A stretch of DNA of 64,000 nt from Piscinibacter aquaticus (GCA_007994965.1 VOPW01000001.1:1364001-1428000), one strand, 5' to 3'. Shown: positions 19,716 through 33,296, numbered from the stretch's first letter. The notes: generated from the sequence alone by a model not told the origin. Translations and numbers: made by a program.

Positions 19716-20845
19716 TCATGCGCCGGCCGCCCAGGCGCTCAGCGCGATCGCCACCAGCATCCACAGCACGCCCACCGGGCTCAGCCAGTGAAGCCGGAAT
19801 GCGCCACCAGCACGCCGCCGCTGGCCGCGCCGACGGCCGCCGGCCGAGGTAGATCGCCGAGGTGTTCAGCGCCATCAGCGCCGGCGCCAGTGCCGGCGCG
19901 GCCGGGCCGAGGCGCGCCTGCTGTGCCGAGTTGGTCGAGAAGCAGCCCAGTGCCCAGGGCACCAGCACCACCGCCATCGCCGCCGCTGCCGGCCAGCGGC
20001 CGGGCCAGCAGCGACAGCGTGATCAGCACCAGCGTCAGCGAGACGCAGCGCGCCGCGCCGAAGCGGTCGATGTGGCGCGTCAGCAGCACGTTGCCGACCA
20101 AACCGAACAGGCCGAACCAGAAGAACATCAGGCTGATCTGCGCCGGCGTGGCGGCCAGCGTCTGCCGGTAGTAGGGCGCGAAGTAGGAGAAGAGGGTGAA
20201 CTGCCCGGCGCTCTGCAGCGCGGTGACGAGCACGATGGCCATCAGCGCCGGTTGCGTCAGTGCCTCCTTCCAGGCGGCGCGCGAGAGCGCGGCCGGCTTC
20301 ACGCCTTCGGGCACCGCTGCATAGACCCAGGCGGCGCAGGCGAAGCCGAGCACGGCCACGGTGGCGAAGGCGGCGCGCCAGCCGAAGGTCTCGCCGATCC
20401 ATGCGGCCATCGGCATGCCGGCGACCGACGCCACCGACCAGCCGAGGAAGACGAAGGTGATCGCGCGGCCGCGCTGCTCCGGCGGGCTCATGTGGCCGAT
20501 CGCCGCGGCAGCCTGAGGCGTGAAGACCGCCGCGCCGAGCATGCACAGCGCGCGCACCGGGGCCAGCGCGGCGTAGTCGGGCATCAGGGCCGAGAGCGCG
20601 TGGCCGGCCCCGTACCAGGCCAGCGTCAGCGCGAGCAGCCGGCGGCGGTCGAATCCGGCCACCCAGTTGGCCAGCAGCGGTGCGCCCACGCCCATCACGA
20701 TCGCGCCGATCGCGATCAGCTGCCCCGCCAACGCCACCGAGACGTTCAGCGAGCGCGAGAGGTCGTTCAGGGTGCCGGCGACGACCATCACGCCGCAGCC
20801 GATCACGAAGTTGCCGGCGAGCAGCGCCCAGCGCGACGACCTCAT
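19716..20845 (-). CDS. major facilitator superfamily transporter (frame broken)
   Basis: An inner-membrane permease of about 376 residues with roughly twelve hydrophobic segments. The MFS loop motif between helices 2 and 3 is seen as NWVAGFDRRRLLALTLAWYG, and the helix 5 region as FVFLGWSVASVAGMPMAAWIG. This arrangement resembles drug or sugar efflux permeases of the AraJ type. Frame changes lie near 19985, 19850 and 19795. The ATG at 20845 overlaps the stop of the dehydrogenase gene. The substrate is unknown. Confidence 0.85.
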
Positions 20846-21847
20846 CGGATCACGCGCAGCGCTTCCGGGTTGACGATGTTCGTCGGGTTCTTGTTGACGA
20901 AGTTGACGACGTTCTCGAACGCGGCGCGAAAGTACATCTCGTAGCTGTCCTGCTCCACGTAGCCGATGTGCGGCGTGCACACCGCGTTCTCCAGCCGCAG
21001 CAGCGGATGGCCCTGCAGGATGGGCTCGCTCGAAGACATCGACGGCCGCCATGCCGGGGCGGCCGCGGTTCAACGCCGAGACCAGTGCGCCTTCCTCGAT
21101 CAACTCGGCGCGCGAGGTGTTGACCAGCAGCGCGGTGGGCTTCATGCGCGACAGCGCCTCGAGCTTGACGATGCCCCGCGTGCCTTCGGCCAGGCGCAGG
21201 TGCAGCGACAGCACGTCGCTGCTCTCGAAGAACTCCTCGCAGCTGCGCGCTGCGAGGTGGCCGTCGGCCACGGCGCGTTCGCGCGCCGCTTCGCTGCCCC
21301 AGACCTGCACCGTCATGCCGAAGGCGCGGCCGTAGCCGGCCACCATGTGGCCGATCTTGCCGTAGCCCCAGACGCCCAGCGTGCGGCCGCGCAGCACCAT
21401 GCCCAGCGAGAAGTTCGGCGGCATCGAGGCCGCCTTCAGGCCCGATTGCTGCCAGGCGCCGTGCTTGAGATTGCCGATGTACTGCGGCAGCCGGCGCATC
21501 GCCGCCATGATCAGCGCCCAGGTCAGTTCGGCCGGCGCCACTGGCGAGCCGGTGCCTTCGGCCACCGCGATGCCCAGGCGCGTGCAGGCCTCGACGTCGA
21601 TGTGCGCGCCGACGCGGCCGGTCTGCGAGATCAGCCGCAGCTTCGGCAGCTTCTCCAGCAGCAGGCGCGGGAAGTGGGTGCGCTCGCGGATCAGCACCAG
21701 CACCTCGGCATCCTTCAGCCGCACCGAGAGTTGCCCGATGCCCTTGACGGTGTTGGTGAAGACCTTGGCGTTCAGCGGCTCCAGCATCGCGGCGCAGGGC
21801 AGCTTGCGCACGGCGTCCTGGTAGTCGTCGAGGATGATGATGTTCAC
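20842..21847 (-). CDS. D-2-hydroxyacid dehydrogenase family protein (frame broken)
   Basis: A NAD(P)-dependent 2-hydroxyacid dehydrogenase of about 335 residues. The Rossmann motif appears as LGVWGYGKIGHMVAGYGRAFG. The catalytic residues are Arg in LLVNTSRAELIEEG, Glu in the broken segment near 21040, and His in NAVCTPHIGYVEQDSYEMY. One frame change lies near 21040. The start MNIIILDDYQDAVRKL is typical of a subgroup of uncharacterised dehydrogenases. It heads the minus-strand unit that continues into the MFS and ChrA genes and is divergent from the DUF1993 gene (108 bp). Confidence 0.88.
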
Positions 21848-21955
21848 GGGCGGATGGCGGTGCTAGGCGGCGTCTCCCGGTGATTGTGCCCGCCCGGCAC
21901 GCCACGCGCCGCCCGGCTACGATCACCGGCTTCTCACAGCCCTCGCGGAGACTCC

Positions 21956-22464
21956 ATGGCGATCTCGATGTACTCGGCCAGCGTGCCCGTCTTCACCCGC
22001 ATGCTCGGCCACACGGCGGCCCGCTCGACAAGGCCGAGGCGCATGCCCAGGCGAAGAAGTTCGACACCTCGGTCTACCCGGCCGCCCGCCTGGCGCCCGA
22101 CATGCTGCCCTTCACCAAGCAGATCCAGATCGCCTGCGACGCCGCCAAGTTCGGCGTGGCGCGGCTGGCCGGGGTCGAGGCGCCGAAGTTCGACGACAAC
22201 GAAGCCAGCCTCGCCGAACTGCGCGAGCGCATCCGCAAGACGGTGGCCTTCGTCAACTCGGTGCCGGCCTCGGCCATCGACGGCGGCGATGACCGCGACA
22301 TCACGGTACCGCGGCGCGACGGCAACATCGTGCTCAAGGGCGAGTTCTATCTGAAGCACTACGTGCACCCGAACTTCTACTTCCACGTGACCACGGCCTA
22401 TGCGCTGCTGCGCCACAACGGCGTGGATCTGGGCAAGGGGGACTATCTCGGGGCCTTGTCTTGA
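21956..22464 (+). CDS. DUF1993 family protein (frame broken)
   Basis: About 169 residues. The family pattern is clear: MAISMYSASVPVFTRMLGH, then PDMLPFTKQIQIACDAAKFG, the charged middle segment ELRERIRKTVAFVNSV and the C-terminal HPNFYFHVTTAYALLRHNGVD. DUF1993 is a DinB-like helical bundle of unknown function, and the two conserved His in HYVHPNFYFH are likely metal ligands. One base is missing near 22015. The ATG at 21956 follows a GGAG ribosome site. No functional link to its neighbours is evident. Confidence 0.9.
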
Positions 22465-22469
22465 CGCGG

Positions 22470-22517
22470 ACCGAGCGCCGGGCCGCTCAAGCCGGTCCGC
22501 ATCCCCTTGGGGGATCG
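22470..22517. repeat. dispersed GC-rich intergenic repeat, copy A
   Basis: The gap between the DUF1993 and LysE genes contains GCGCCGGGCCGCTC (22475-22488), which recurs exactly at 26227-26240, and then the short hairpin ATCCCC-TT-GGGGGAT (22501-22515). Both copies lie just after a stop codon, and both are followed by a C-run/G-run hairpin. This looks like an intergenic palindromic repeat family. Confidence 0.55.
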
Positions 22518-22547
22518 ACCGATGTACCCATCGGGCGAGGCGCAGAC

Positions 22548-23181
22548 ATGACGCTTCCGGTGCACGACCGGTGCTCTTTGTCGGCGCGGCGCTGCTGCTG
22601 AACCTGACGCCGGGGCCGGACATGCTGTACGTGGCTGGCACGGCCGCCGCACGTGGCCGCATGGCCGGTGTGCTGGCGGCGCTGGGCGTCGGCGCCGGCT
22701 GCGTGTTCCACACGCTGCTGGCGGCGCTGGGCGTCTCGGCGCTGATCGCCGCGTCGGATCTGGCCTTCACGGCGTTGAAGTGGGCGGGCGCGGCCTACCG
22801 GTGGTGGTCGGGCCTGGCGATGCTGCGGCCACGTACGGCGCCAAGGCTGGCGAAGCGGCCCCGGCCAGGACCGGCAACCCGTTCTGGCAGGGCGCGCTGA
22901 TCAACGCGCTGAACCCGAAGGTGGCGCTGTTCTTTCTCGCCTTCCTGCCGCAGTTCATCGATGCCGGTGCACCGGGACAGGCGATGGCGCTGCTCGTGCT
23001 CGGCACGCTGTTCAACCTCGGCGGCACGGCGGTCAACCTGGTGGTGGCAGTGGCCGCCAGCGGCGTGGCGGCAGGTCTGGCGCAGGGCGGCGGCAGCGGG
23101 CGCCTGGGGCCGTGGCTTCAGAGCCTGGCCGGGGCGATGTTCGTGGGGCTGGGCGTCAAGCTCGCGCTGAGCTCGCGATGA
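22548..23181 (+). CDS. LysE/RhtB family amino-acid or lactone exporter (frame broken)
   Basis: An inner-membrane exporter of about 211 residues. The hallmark LLLNLTPGPDMLYVAG (family NxTPGP) is near the N-terminus. HTLLAALGVSALI and the later motif WQGALINALNPKVALFFLAFLPQFID are typical of RhtB/LysE proteins. Frame changes lie near 22570 and 22800-22835. The ATG at 22548 was selected because one repair near 22570 joins it to the VLFVGAALLLN helix. Substrates in this family include homoserine, homoserine lactone, threonine and leucine; which applies here is unknown. Confidence 0.88.
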
Positions 23182-23211
23182 GCTTGCGCTGAGCGGAATC
23201 GGGGCCGTCGC

Positions 23212-23658
23212 TCAGGGCCACATGTCCTTCGGGCCGCGAGTCCGCCGAAGCCCGAGCGCGGTGCGCGGGTCGGGAAATGGCGGTTCAGAGTGGCCGTGCG
23301 CCGGTCCGCTTCCAACTGGTCACGCTCGAGCGAGACCAGGGCGAAGACATCGGCGCGCAAATGCCACAGCTCGCGCATCGAGCGTGCAAACTCGATGCGG
23401 TCGAGCAGCGCACCGGCGGCAGGCAGTGTCAAGTCGGCCACCGCGGCGAAGAAGTCCTCACGGGCTGCCGACAGCACCTTGGCGCGCTCCGGCCGCACCG
23501 GCATCGCTGGCTCGCTGCCCGGCCAACCTGCGGCCAGCCAGCCCTTGACACGCGCCAGCCAGTGCGCGCTGCGGGGCAGGCGCTCGGGGGCAAATCTCCA
23601 GGCGGGCGGGGCGGGTGCGGCCCGCGGCGGTGCGGTGGGCGTGCAGTGGCGAGAGCAT
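23212..23658 (-). CDS. hypothetical protein, helical, ends uncertain (frame broken)
   Basis: I do not recognise a named family. The best-supported core is RFAPERLPRSAHWLARVKGWL, then REDFFAAVADLTLPAAGALL, DRIEFARSMRELWHLRADVF, and the tail LNRHFPTRAPRSGFGG. The composition is soluble, helical and rich in Arg and Leu. Reading from the ATG at 23658 requires two missing bases before the core, and one more near the end to reach the TGA at 23212. Both limits are inferred. It converges on the LysE gene. Confidence 0.5.
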
Positions 23659-23814
23659 GGTTCCCAACGATGGCGTCCCGTCGACAGCAGGACTGAGCCG
23701 GAGTGTGAACCTGCCGCGGGCCGCGTGGTGCATCGATCAGCGGGCGAAAGTGCAGTTTTTTCACGCCGTGCCGTAAGCTGCGCGCCAGTTTCGAACCGAT
23801 CCGAGGACAAGAAG

Positions 23815-26210
23815 ATGCGTTGGGGCCGAGTGCTGGGCGGGGGCTGGTGTTTCTGGTGGCGGTGGCAGCCGTGGGTTTGGGCACCTACCGATCGATGGTG
23901 CTACCGCGTACCGAGGGCGCGGTGAGCGGCCGGCCTGCGCGGCCCGGTGCAGATCGAGCGTGACGCCGAGGGCATCCCGACGATCCGCGCCGGCAGTGCC
24001 GACGATGCGGCCTTCGCGCTCGGATTCGTGCACGCGCAGGACCGCCTCTGGCAACTGGAGACCCACCGCCGCATCGGCGCCGGACGGCTGGCCGAGGCCT
24101 TCGGCGAAGCGGCGCTCGACACCGATCGCTTCCTGCGCGCGCTCGGCGTGCGGCGTGCCGCCGCGGCGCAATGGGAGCGGCTCGATCCGCGATCGAAGGC
24201 GGCTGCAGGCCTATGCCGAGGGCGTCAACAGCTTCGTGCGCGACGAGATGCGCGCCCGCCCGCCCGAGTTTCTGCTGCTCGGCCTGCAGCCCGAACCCTG
24301 GACGCCGCAGGACAGCCTGTCCTGGCTGATCATGATGGCCTGGGACCTTGGCGGCAACTGGAGCGCCGAACTGCAGCGCATGCGGCTGTCGCTGCGCCTG
24401 CCGGTGGAGCGTATCAACGAATTGCTGCCGCCGTATCCGGGCGAGAAGCCGAAGGTGACGGCCGACTATGCGGCACTGTTCCGGTCGCTGAAGCTCGACG
24501 GCAAGCTCGGCGCGCAGGCGCTGGCGGCGGCGCCGGAATCGGGCATCGAAGGCGTGGGGTCGAACAACTGGGTGCTGGCCGGCACGCGCGCCACCAGCGG
24601 CAAACCGCTGCTGGCCAACGACCCGCACCTGAAGCTCAGTGCCCCGGCACTGTGGTACTTCGCACGCATCGAGACGCCGGAAGGCCGCGTGGCCGGCGCG
24701 ACCATGCCGGGGCTGCCGTCGGTGGTGCTGGGCCAGAACGACCACATCGCCTGGGGCTTCACCAACACCGCGCCTGACGTGCAGGACCTCTACCTCGAGC
24801 GCCTCCGCCCCGGCGAGGCCGGGCAGTACCAGACGCCGCAGGGCTGGGAGACCTTCGAGACCTTCACCGAGACGATCAAGGTCAAAGGCAAGCCCGACGT
24901 CACCCTGACGGCGCGGGCCACGCGCCACGGCCCGGTGATCTCCGACAGCGGTGTCGCCGAGGGCCTCACCGGCCCGGCCGGCGCGCCGGCCTACGCGCTC
25001 GCGATGCGCTGGACCGCCCTCGATGCCGACGCCGGCACGTTGGAAGCGAGCTGGGAGATGACTTCGGCACGCTCGGTCGACGAGTTCGTGCGCGCCACCG
25101 CCCGCTACGTGGCGCCGATGCAGAACATGGTCGTGGCCGACCGCGCCGGCCGCATCGCGGTGGTGTCGGCCGGCCGGGTGCCGCTGCGCAAGCCCGACAA
25201 CGAACTGCAGGGGCGGTGCCTTCACCCGGCTGGGAGGCGCGCTACGACTGGGCCGGCTTCCTCGACCCGACCGCCACACCGCGCGAGGCGGATCCGCGCG
25301 CGGCTGGATCGCCACGGCCAACCAGCGCATCCACGCTCCGGACTACCCGCACTACATCGCCAGCGAATGGGCGCCGCCCTGGCGCATGCAGCGCATCGAG
25401 CAGATGCTCAACGCCAAGGAGAAGCACTCGATCGAGGACATGCGCACGATGCAGGCCGACGAACTCTCGCTGGCCACGCTGCACTTGCTGCCGCTGATCC
25501 GCCGGGCCGCGCCCTCGCATCCGCTGGCCGCGGCCGCGAAGCGCGAGCTGGAGGCCTTCGATGGCCGCATGGCCGGCGACCGCGCCGCGCCGTTGATCTT
25601 CTGGGCCTGGGCGCGGCAACTGGCGCAGGGCCTCTTTGCCGACGAGGTGGGTGAGACGGTGTGGAACGCCAGCACCCGCGCCTGGCGCGAGGGCCTGCAG
25701 GGCGTGATGGAGCGCGGTGATGCCGGTGGTGCGACGACAAGACCACGCCCGCCGTCGAAACCTGCCAGCAGCAGAACGATGCTGCGCTGGCGCGGGCGCT
25801 CGACGAACTGCAGGCGGCGCAGGGTCCCGATGTGTCGGCGTGGCGCTGGAACCGTGCCCACCGGGCACGCAGCGAGCATCGCCCCTTCAGCAAGGTCAAG
25901 CTGCTGGCAAAGGGGTTCGAGCTGCGCGCGCCGGTGGGTGGCGATACGTACACGGTCAACGTGTCGCGGGTGAACCTCAAGCCCGATGCGACCACCGGCG
26001 AGCTCTACCTCGACGAACACGGCCCGTCGCTGCGCGCGATCTACGACCTGGGTGACCCGGCGAATTCGCGCTTCATGCACTCCAGCGGGCAGTCCGGCAT
26101 CGCGCTCGCCCCACTACCGGAGCTTCGTGGAGCGCTGGGCGAAGGTGGAGTACGTGCCGGTGTGGTCGGCGCCGGCGGTGCAGACGCTGGTGCTGCAGCC
26201 GCAGCGCTGA
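23815..26210 (+). CDS. penicillin acylase family (Ntn hydrolase) amidohydrolase, possible AHL acylase (frame broken)
   Basis: These enzymes are exported precursors cleaved into alpha and beta chains; the beta chain starts with the catalytic Ser. Here the N-terminus carries a membrane or signal segment (VFLVAVAAVGLGTYRSM) and the alpha chain begins VQIERDAEGIPTIRAGSADD. The processing site is GVGSNNWVLAGTRATSGKP, whose Ser codon is near 24557. Later beta-chain motifs are LLANDPHLKLSAPALWYFAR, MPGLPSVVLGQNDHIAWGFT and NRAHRARSEHRPF. About eight frame changes are needed over about 800 residues. The family includes beta-lactam acylases and N-acyl-homoserine-lactone acylases. Sequence alone does not decide the substrate. 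The ATG at 23815 follows a GAGGA ribosome site. Confidence 0.88.
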
Positions 26211-26221
26211 ACCGGTGGGTC

Positions 26222-26293
26222 GGCCTGCGCCGGGCCGCTCCCAAGCGGCCGGCCCGACCCCGTGGGGGGGTGGAGCGCGGTAACCCGCGCTCC
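26222..26293. terminator. dispersed repeat copy B plus 9-bp hairpin between convergent genes
   Basis: Between the acylase stop (26210) and the convergent Cdd1-like gene lies a second copy of the GCGCCGGGCCGCTC repeat (26227-26240). It is followed by a G-run and a perfect 9-bp stem, GGAGCGCGG (26272-26280), loop TAAC, CCGCGCTCC (26285-26293). A bidirectional transcription-stop role is likely from position. There is no U-tract, so it is not a textbook intrinsic terminator. Confidence 0.5.
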
Positions 26294-26304
26294 GGGGGCG
26301 CCAT

Positions 26305-26616
26305 TCAGACCTGCCCGAACAGCGCCTTGCGCTGCGGCGTGTATGTCCACCACGGCGCGGCCGGCGCGCCGCGCATGAAATCCGTGGCGGCCATGAAGGT
26401 GTCGAGCACGCAGGGATCCTGCCGCTGGCCGGTGGCGGCGCACAGCTTTTGGTAGAGCACGAAGGGATCCTTGCCGCGCAGTTCGGCTGGCGTGTGGATG
26501 CCGATCAGGCGCAGGTCGGCGGCCAGCGAGGGGCCAATGTTGGGCAGTTGCTCCAGCGAGCGGCACTCGGCCGCGCTGGCGGCCTTGGGCGACTTGATGG
26601 TCATCACCGCGCCCAT
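26305..26616 (-). CDS. helix-hairpin-helix protein, Cdd1 'pathogenicity locus' family
   Basis: An intact small protein of 103 residues. It contains a helix-hairpin-helix segment [20 protein letters not shown] and the Cdd1-type continuation [20 protein letters not shown], then [17 protein letters not shown]. HhH motifs bind DNA non-specifically; the family's role is not established. The ATG at 26616 is one base after the lexA stop (TGAG-ATG), so the gene is almost certainly co-transcribed with lexA and may be SOS-induced. A second ATG four codons in (26604) is an alternative start. Confidence 0.85.
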   Translation of the reverse strand: MGAVMTIKSPKAASAAECRSLEQLPNIGPSLAADLRLIGIHTPAELRGKDPFVLYQKLCAATGQRQDPCVLDTFMAATDFMRGAPAAPWWTYTPQRKALFGQV

Positions 26617-26617
26617 C

Positions 26618-27293
26618 TCACATCAGCATGTTGTTGCGGATCAGGCCCACGGCGGGCCCTCGAGCTCGAAGTCTTCCTCGCCGGGCTGCACGACGATGGT
26701 CTGGAAGTCCGGGTTCTCGGAATCAGCTCGATCGCGGTGCGGGTGCGACGGAAGCGCTTGACGGTGACCTCGTCGCCCAGGCGCGCCACGACGATCTGGC
26801 CGTTCTTCGCGTCCCTGGCCTTCTGCACCGCGAGCAGGTCGCCATCCATGATGCCGGCATCGCGCATGCTCATGCCGCGCACCTTCAGCAGGTAGTCGGG
26901 CCGGCGCGGGAACATGCTGGCCTCCACCACGTAGGTCTGGTCGATGTGCTCCTGGGCGAGGATCGGCGAGCCCGCCGCCACGCGGCCCACCAGCGGCAGC
27001 GACAGCTGCGCCGGGCTGGGCAGCGGCAGGCTGAACTGCTTGACGCGCGATTCGGCCAGCGCACGCAATGTGTCAGACTTCAAGCGGATGCCGCGCGAGG
27101 TGCCGCCCACCAGCTCGATGACGCCCTTGCGGGCCAGGGCTTGCAGGTGCTCCTCCGCGGCATTGGCCGACTTGAAGCCTAGCTCGGCGGCGATCTCCGC
27201 CCGCGTCGGCGGAGCGCCGGTGCGCTCGATGGCGCTCTGCACGAGATCGAGGATCTGCTGCTGGCGGTCGGTGAGTTTGGGCTTTTCCTGCAC
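26618..27293 (-). CDS. lexA: LexA SOS repressor (frame broken)
   Basis: Represses SOS genes until RecA filaments stimulate its self-cleavage. The winged helix-turn-helix is [17 protein letters not shown] through [20 protein letters not shown]. The cleavage bond is Ala-Gly in [11 protein letters not shown]. The catalytic Ser is in [12 protein letters not shown] and the Lys in [12 protein letters not shown]. It ends GLIRNNMLM. Frame changes lie near 26718 and 26650. I chose the GTG at 27293 over the ATG at 27335 because AGGAG sits 7 bp upstream of the GTG, the protein then starts like other LexA proteins ([12 protein letters not shown]), and the SOS box then falls about 50-65 bp upstream, where an operator belongs. 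Confidence 0.93.
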
Positions 27294-27343
27294 GGGCGCT
27301 CCTGGGCGGGAAGGGATTCGCGGCTGGACGTTCATCCAGCACC

Positions 27344-27359
27344 TGTATTTTCATCCAGT
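27344..27359 (-). promoter_or_regulatory. LexA (SOS) box upstream of lexA
   Basis: On the lexA coding strand the sequence is CTGGATGAAAATACAG, a perfect CTG-N10-CAG with an AT-rich centre, the LexA operator form used in beta- and gammaproteobacteria. It ends 51 bp upstream of the preferred lexA GTG. It also lies 10 bp before the asparaginase start on the other strand. It predicts autoregulation of lexA and the downstream Cdd1-like gene. Confidence 0.8.
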
Positions 27360-27369
27360 TTCCCCGAAG

Positions 27370-28301
27370 ATGCAAGACACCACAGGCCGCATCGCCGTGT
27401 TCGCCACCGGCGGCACCATCGCCGGAACGGCCGCTTCGGCCACCGACAACATCGGCTACAGCGCCGCGCAGCTCGGCGTGCAGGCCCTGGTCGAGGCAGT
27501 GCCTGCGCTGGCCGGCGTGCCGCTGGTCACTGAGCAGGTGGCGCAGCTCGACAGCAAGGACATGGACTTCGCCGTGTGGGCGACGCTGGCCTCCCGCGTG
27601 GCGCATCACCTCGCGCAGCCCGACATCGCCGGCATCGTGATCACCCACGGCACCGATACGCTGGAAGAGACGGCCTATGCGCTGCAGCGGCTGCTCGCGC
27701 CGGCCAAGCCGGTGGTGATGTGCGCGGCGATGCGGCCGGCCACCGCGCTGCTGCGCGACGGGCCGCAGAACCTGCTCGATGCCGTGACGCTGGCGCGCGA
27801 GCCGGGCGCGCGCGGTGTGATGGCAGTGCTGGCTGGCACGGTGCATTCGGCCTTCGACGTGCGCAAGGTGCACAGCTACCGCGTCGATGCCTTCGGCTCG
27901 GGCGATGCCGGCGTGCTCGCGCGGATCGAGGAGGGGCGTGTTCGTCGCCTGCGCGAGTGGCCCGCGGGCGAGCCGCTCGGGCTCGACCTCGCCGGACGCG
28001 GATGGCCGTGGGTCGAGATCGTGAGCAGCCATGCCGGGGCACGGCCGGAGGGTGTGCAGGCGCTCGTCGCGGCCGGGGTGAAGGGCTTCGTCGTTGCGGG
28101 TACACCGGCAACGGCAGCCTGCATCACGCGCTGGAAGCGGCGCTGCTCGCGGCGCAGACCGCCGGCGTGATCGTCTGGCGCAGCACACGTTGCCTCGACG
28201 GCCCGGTGCAGGCCAAGCCCGGCGATCGCCTGCCCTCGGCGGGCACGCTCACGCCGGTGCAGGCGCGCATCGAGCTGATGTTCCAGCTGATGCGTACCTG
28301 A
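27370..28301 (+). CDS. L-asparaginase family amidohydrolase (frame broken)
   Basis: Hydrolyses asparagine, and often glutamine, to the acid and ammonia. Both catalytic threonine loops are visible: IAVFATGGTIAGTA with the nucleophilic Thr, and IVITHGTDTLEETAY with the second Thr and Asp. Later come CAAMRPATALLRDGPQNLLDA and the C-terminal NGSLHHALEAALLAAQ. One base is missing near 28105. The length is about 310 residues with no signal peptide, so the enzyme is probably cytoplasmic. The ATG at 27370 lacks a strong ribosome site but begins just before the conserved strand. It is divergent from lexA across 76 bp that include the SOS box. Confidence 0.9.
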
Positions 28302-28309
28302 GGGCGGTC

Positions 28310-28732
28310 TCAGACCACCGTCAGCGTCACGTCGATGTTGCCGCGGGTGGCGTTCGAGTAGGGGCAGACCTTGTGCGCGGCGTCGACCAGCGCCTGCGTG
28401 TCTTCCTTGCTCCAGCCCGGCACGCTGATCTGCATCGCCACCTGGATGCCGAAGCCGGCCGGGATCGGGCCGATGCCCACCTCGGCGGTGATCGAGGCAT
28501 CCGCCGGCACCGTCTTCTTCTGCTGGCCGGCGACGAACTTCATCGCGCCCATGAAGCAGGCCGAGTAGCCCGCGGCGAACAGCTGCTCGGGGTTGGTGCC
28601 GTTGCCGTTGCCGCCGAACTCCTTGGGCGGCGCCAGCGTGACGCTCAGCTTGCCGTCGTCGGACTTCGACGAGCCCTCGCGGCCGCCGGTGGTGGTTGCC
28701 TTCGCGGTGTAGATGATCTTCTCGAGTGCCAT
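28310..28732 (-). CDS. ohr: organic hydroperoxide resistance protein Ohr (OsmC/Ohr family)
   Basis: An intact 140-residue thiol peroxidase that reduces organic and fatty-acid hydroperoxides. The family pattern is complete: [20 protein letters not shown], then [20 protein letters not shown] with the peroxidatic Cys, and [20 protein letters not shown] with the resolving Cys. The ATG at 28732 is 11 bp after the ohrR stop, so the two form an operon controlled by OhrR. It converges on the asparaginase gene with an 8-bp gap. Confidence 0.96.
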   Translation of the reverse strand: MALEKIIYTAKATTTGGREGSSKSDDGKLSVTLAPPKEFGGNGNGTNPEQLFAAGYSACFMGAMKFVAGQQKKTVPADASITAEVGIGPIPAGFGIQVAMQISVPGWSKEDTQALVDAAHKVCPYSNATRGNIDVTLTVV

Positions 28733-28743
28733 GGATGACTCCT

Positions 28744-29206
28744 TCAGGCGGGTTGGACGAGGGGTCGGGCGTCGACCAGCTGCGTGCGCAGCTGCTGCAG
28801 ACGCTCGGTGAGGGAAATCAGTTCGTCGGCCGTGCAGCCCGTGGCCGCGGCCAGCGCTCGGCACGGCCTGGGCGCGGCGCCGCAAGGCGCGGCCCTCGGG
28901 CGTGAGGCTGACGATCACGCGGCGTTCGTCGGCCGCATCACGCGCGCGCGCCACCCAGCCGGCGGCTTCCATGCGCTTGAGCAGCGGCGTCAGCGTGCCG
29001 GAGTCGAGGAACAGGCGCTCGCCGAGTTCGTTGACGGCCAGGCCGTCGCGCTCCCACAGCACCATCAGCACGAGGTATTGCGGGTAGGTCAGGCCGAGCG
29101 GATCGAGCAGCGGCTTGTAGACCTTGTTCATCGCCAGCGAAGCGGAATACAGCGCGAAGCAGAGTTGCTTGTCGAGCTGAAGCCAGTCGAGGTCTCGGGT
29201 TGCCAT
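28744..29206 (-). CDS. ohrR: OhrR, MarR-family organic-peroxide-sensing repressor (frame broken)
   Basis: A MarR-type winged-helix repressor of about 154 residues that loses DNA binding when its N-terminal Cys is oxidised. That Cys lies in [18 protein letters not shown], the OhrR signature. The DNA-binding wing region is [20 protein letters not shown] followed by [16 protein letters not shown]. One base is missing near 28860, after which the frame reads through [19 protein letters not shown] to QPA. The start ATG is at 29206. The operator lies just upstream. Confidence 0.93.
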
Positions 29207-29226
29207 GGGCCGGACTGTACTTAAAA

Positions 29227-29250
29227 GCGCACAATTAAATTGCGCACAAT
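29227..29250 (-). promoter_or_regulatory. putative OhrR operator
   Basis: The AT-rich island before ohrR contains GCGCACAAT twice (29227-29235 and 29242-29250) separated by TAAATT. Read on the ohrR strand this gives ATTGTGCGCAATTTAATTGTGCGC, with overlapping inverted symmetry (ATTGTGCGCAAT). It resembles the AATTGTGCGCAA-type sites described for proteobacterial OhrR. It lies 21 bp upstream of the start codon and stands out from the GC-rich surroundings. Confidence 0.7.
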
Positions 29251-29293
29251 GTAATGACCCGGCGCCGCAAAGGGGCAATGGCAGCGGCCCGCC

Positions 29294-31248
<1,955 letters not shown>

Positions 31249-31252
31249 CGCT

Positions 31253-33296
<2,044 letters not shown>

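Noticed and set aside
22501..22515. ATCCCC-TT-GGGGGAT as an intrinsic terminator of the DUF1993 gene.
   Set aside because: The loop is only two bases and no T-tract follows; it fits better as part of the dispersed repeat.
27294..27335. ATG at 27335 as the lexA start.
   Set aside because: It would place the SOS box 8 bp from the start codon and has a weaker ribosome site; the GTG at 27293 has AGGAG at ideal spacing and gives the family N-terminus.
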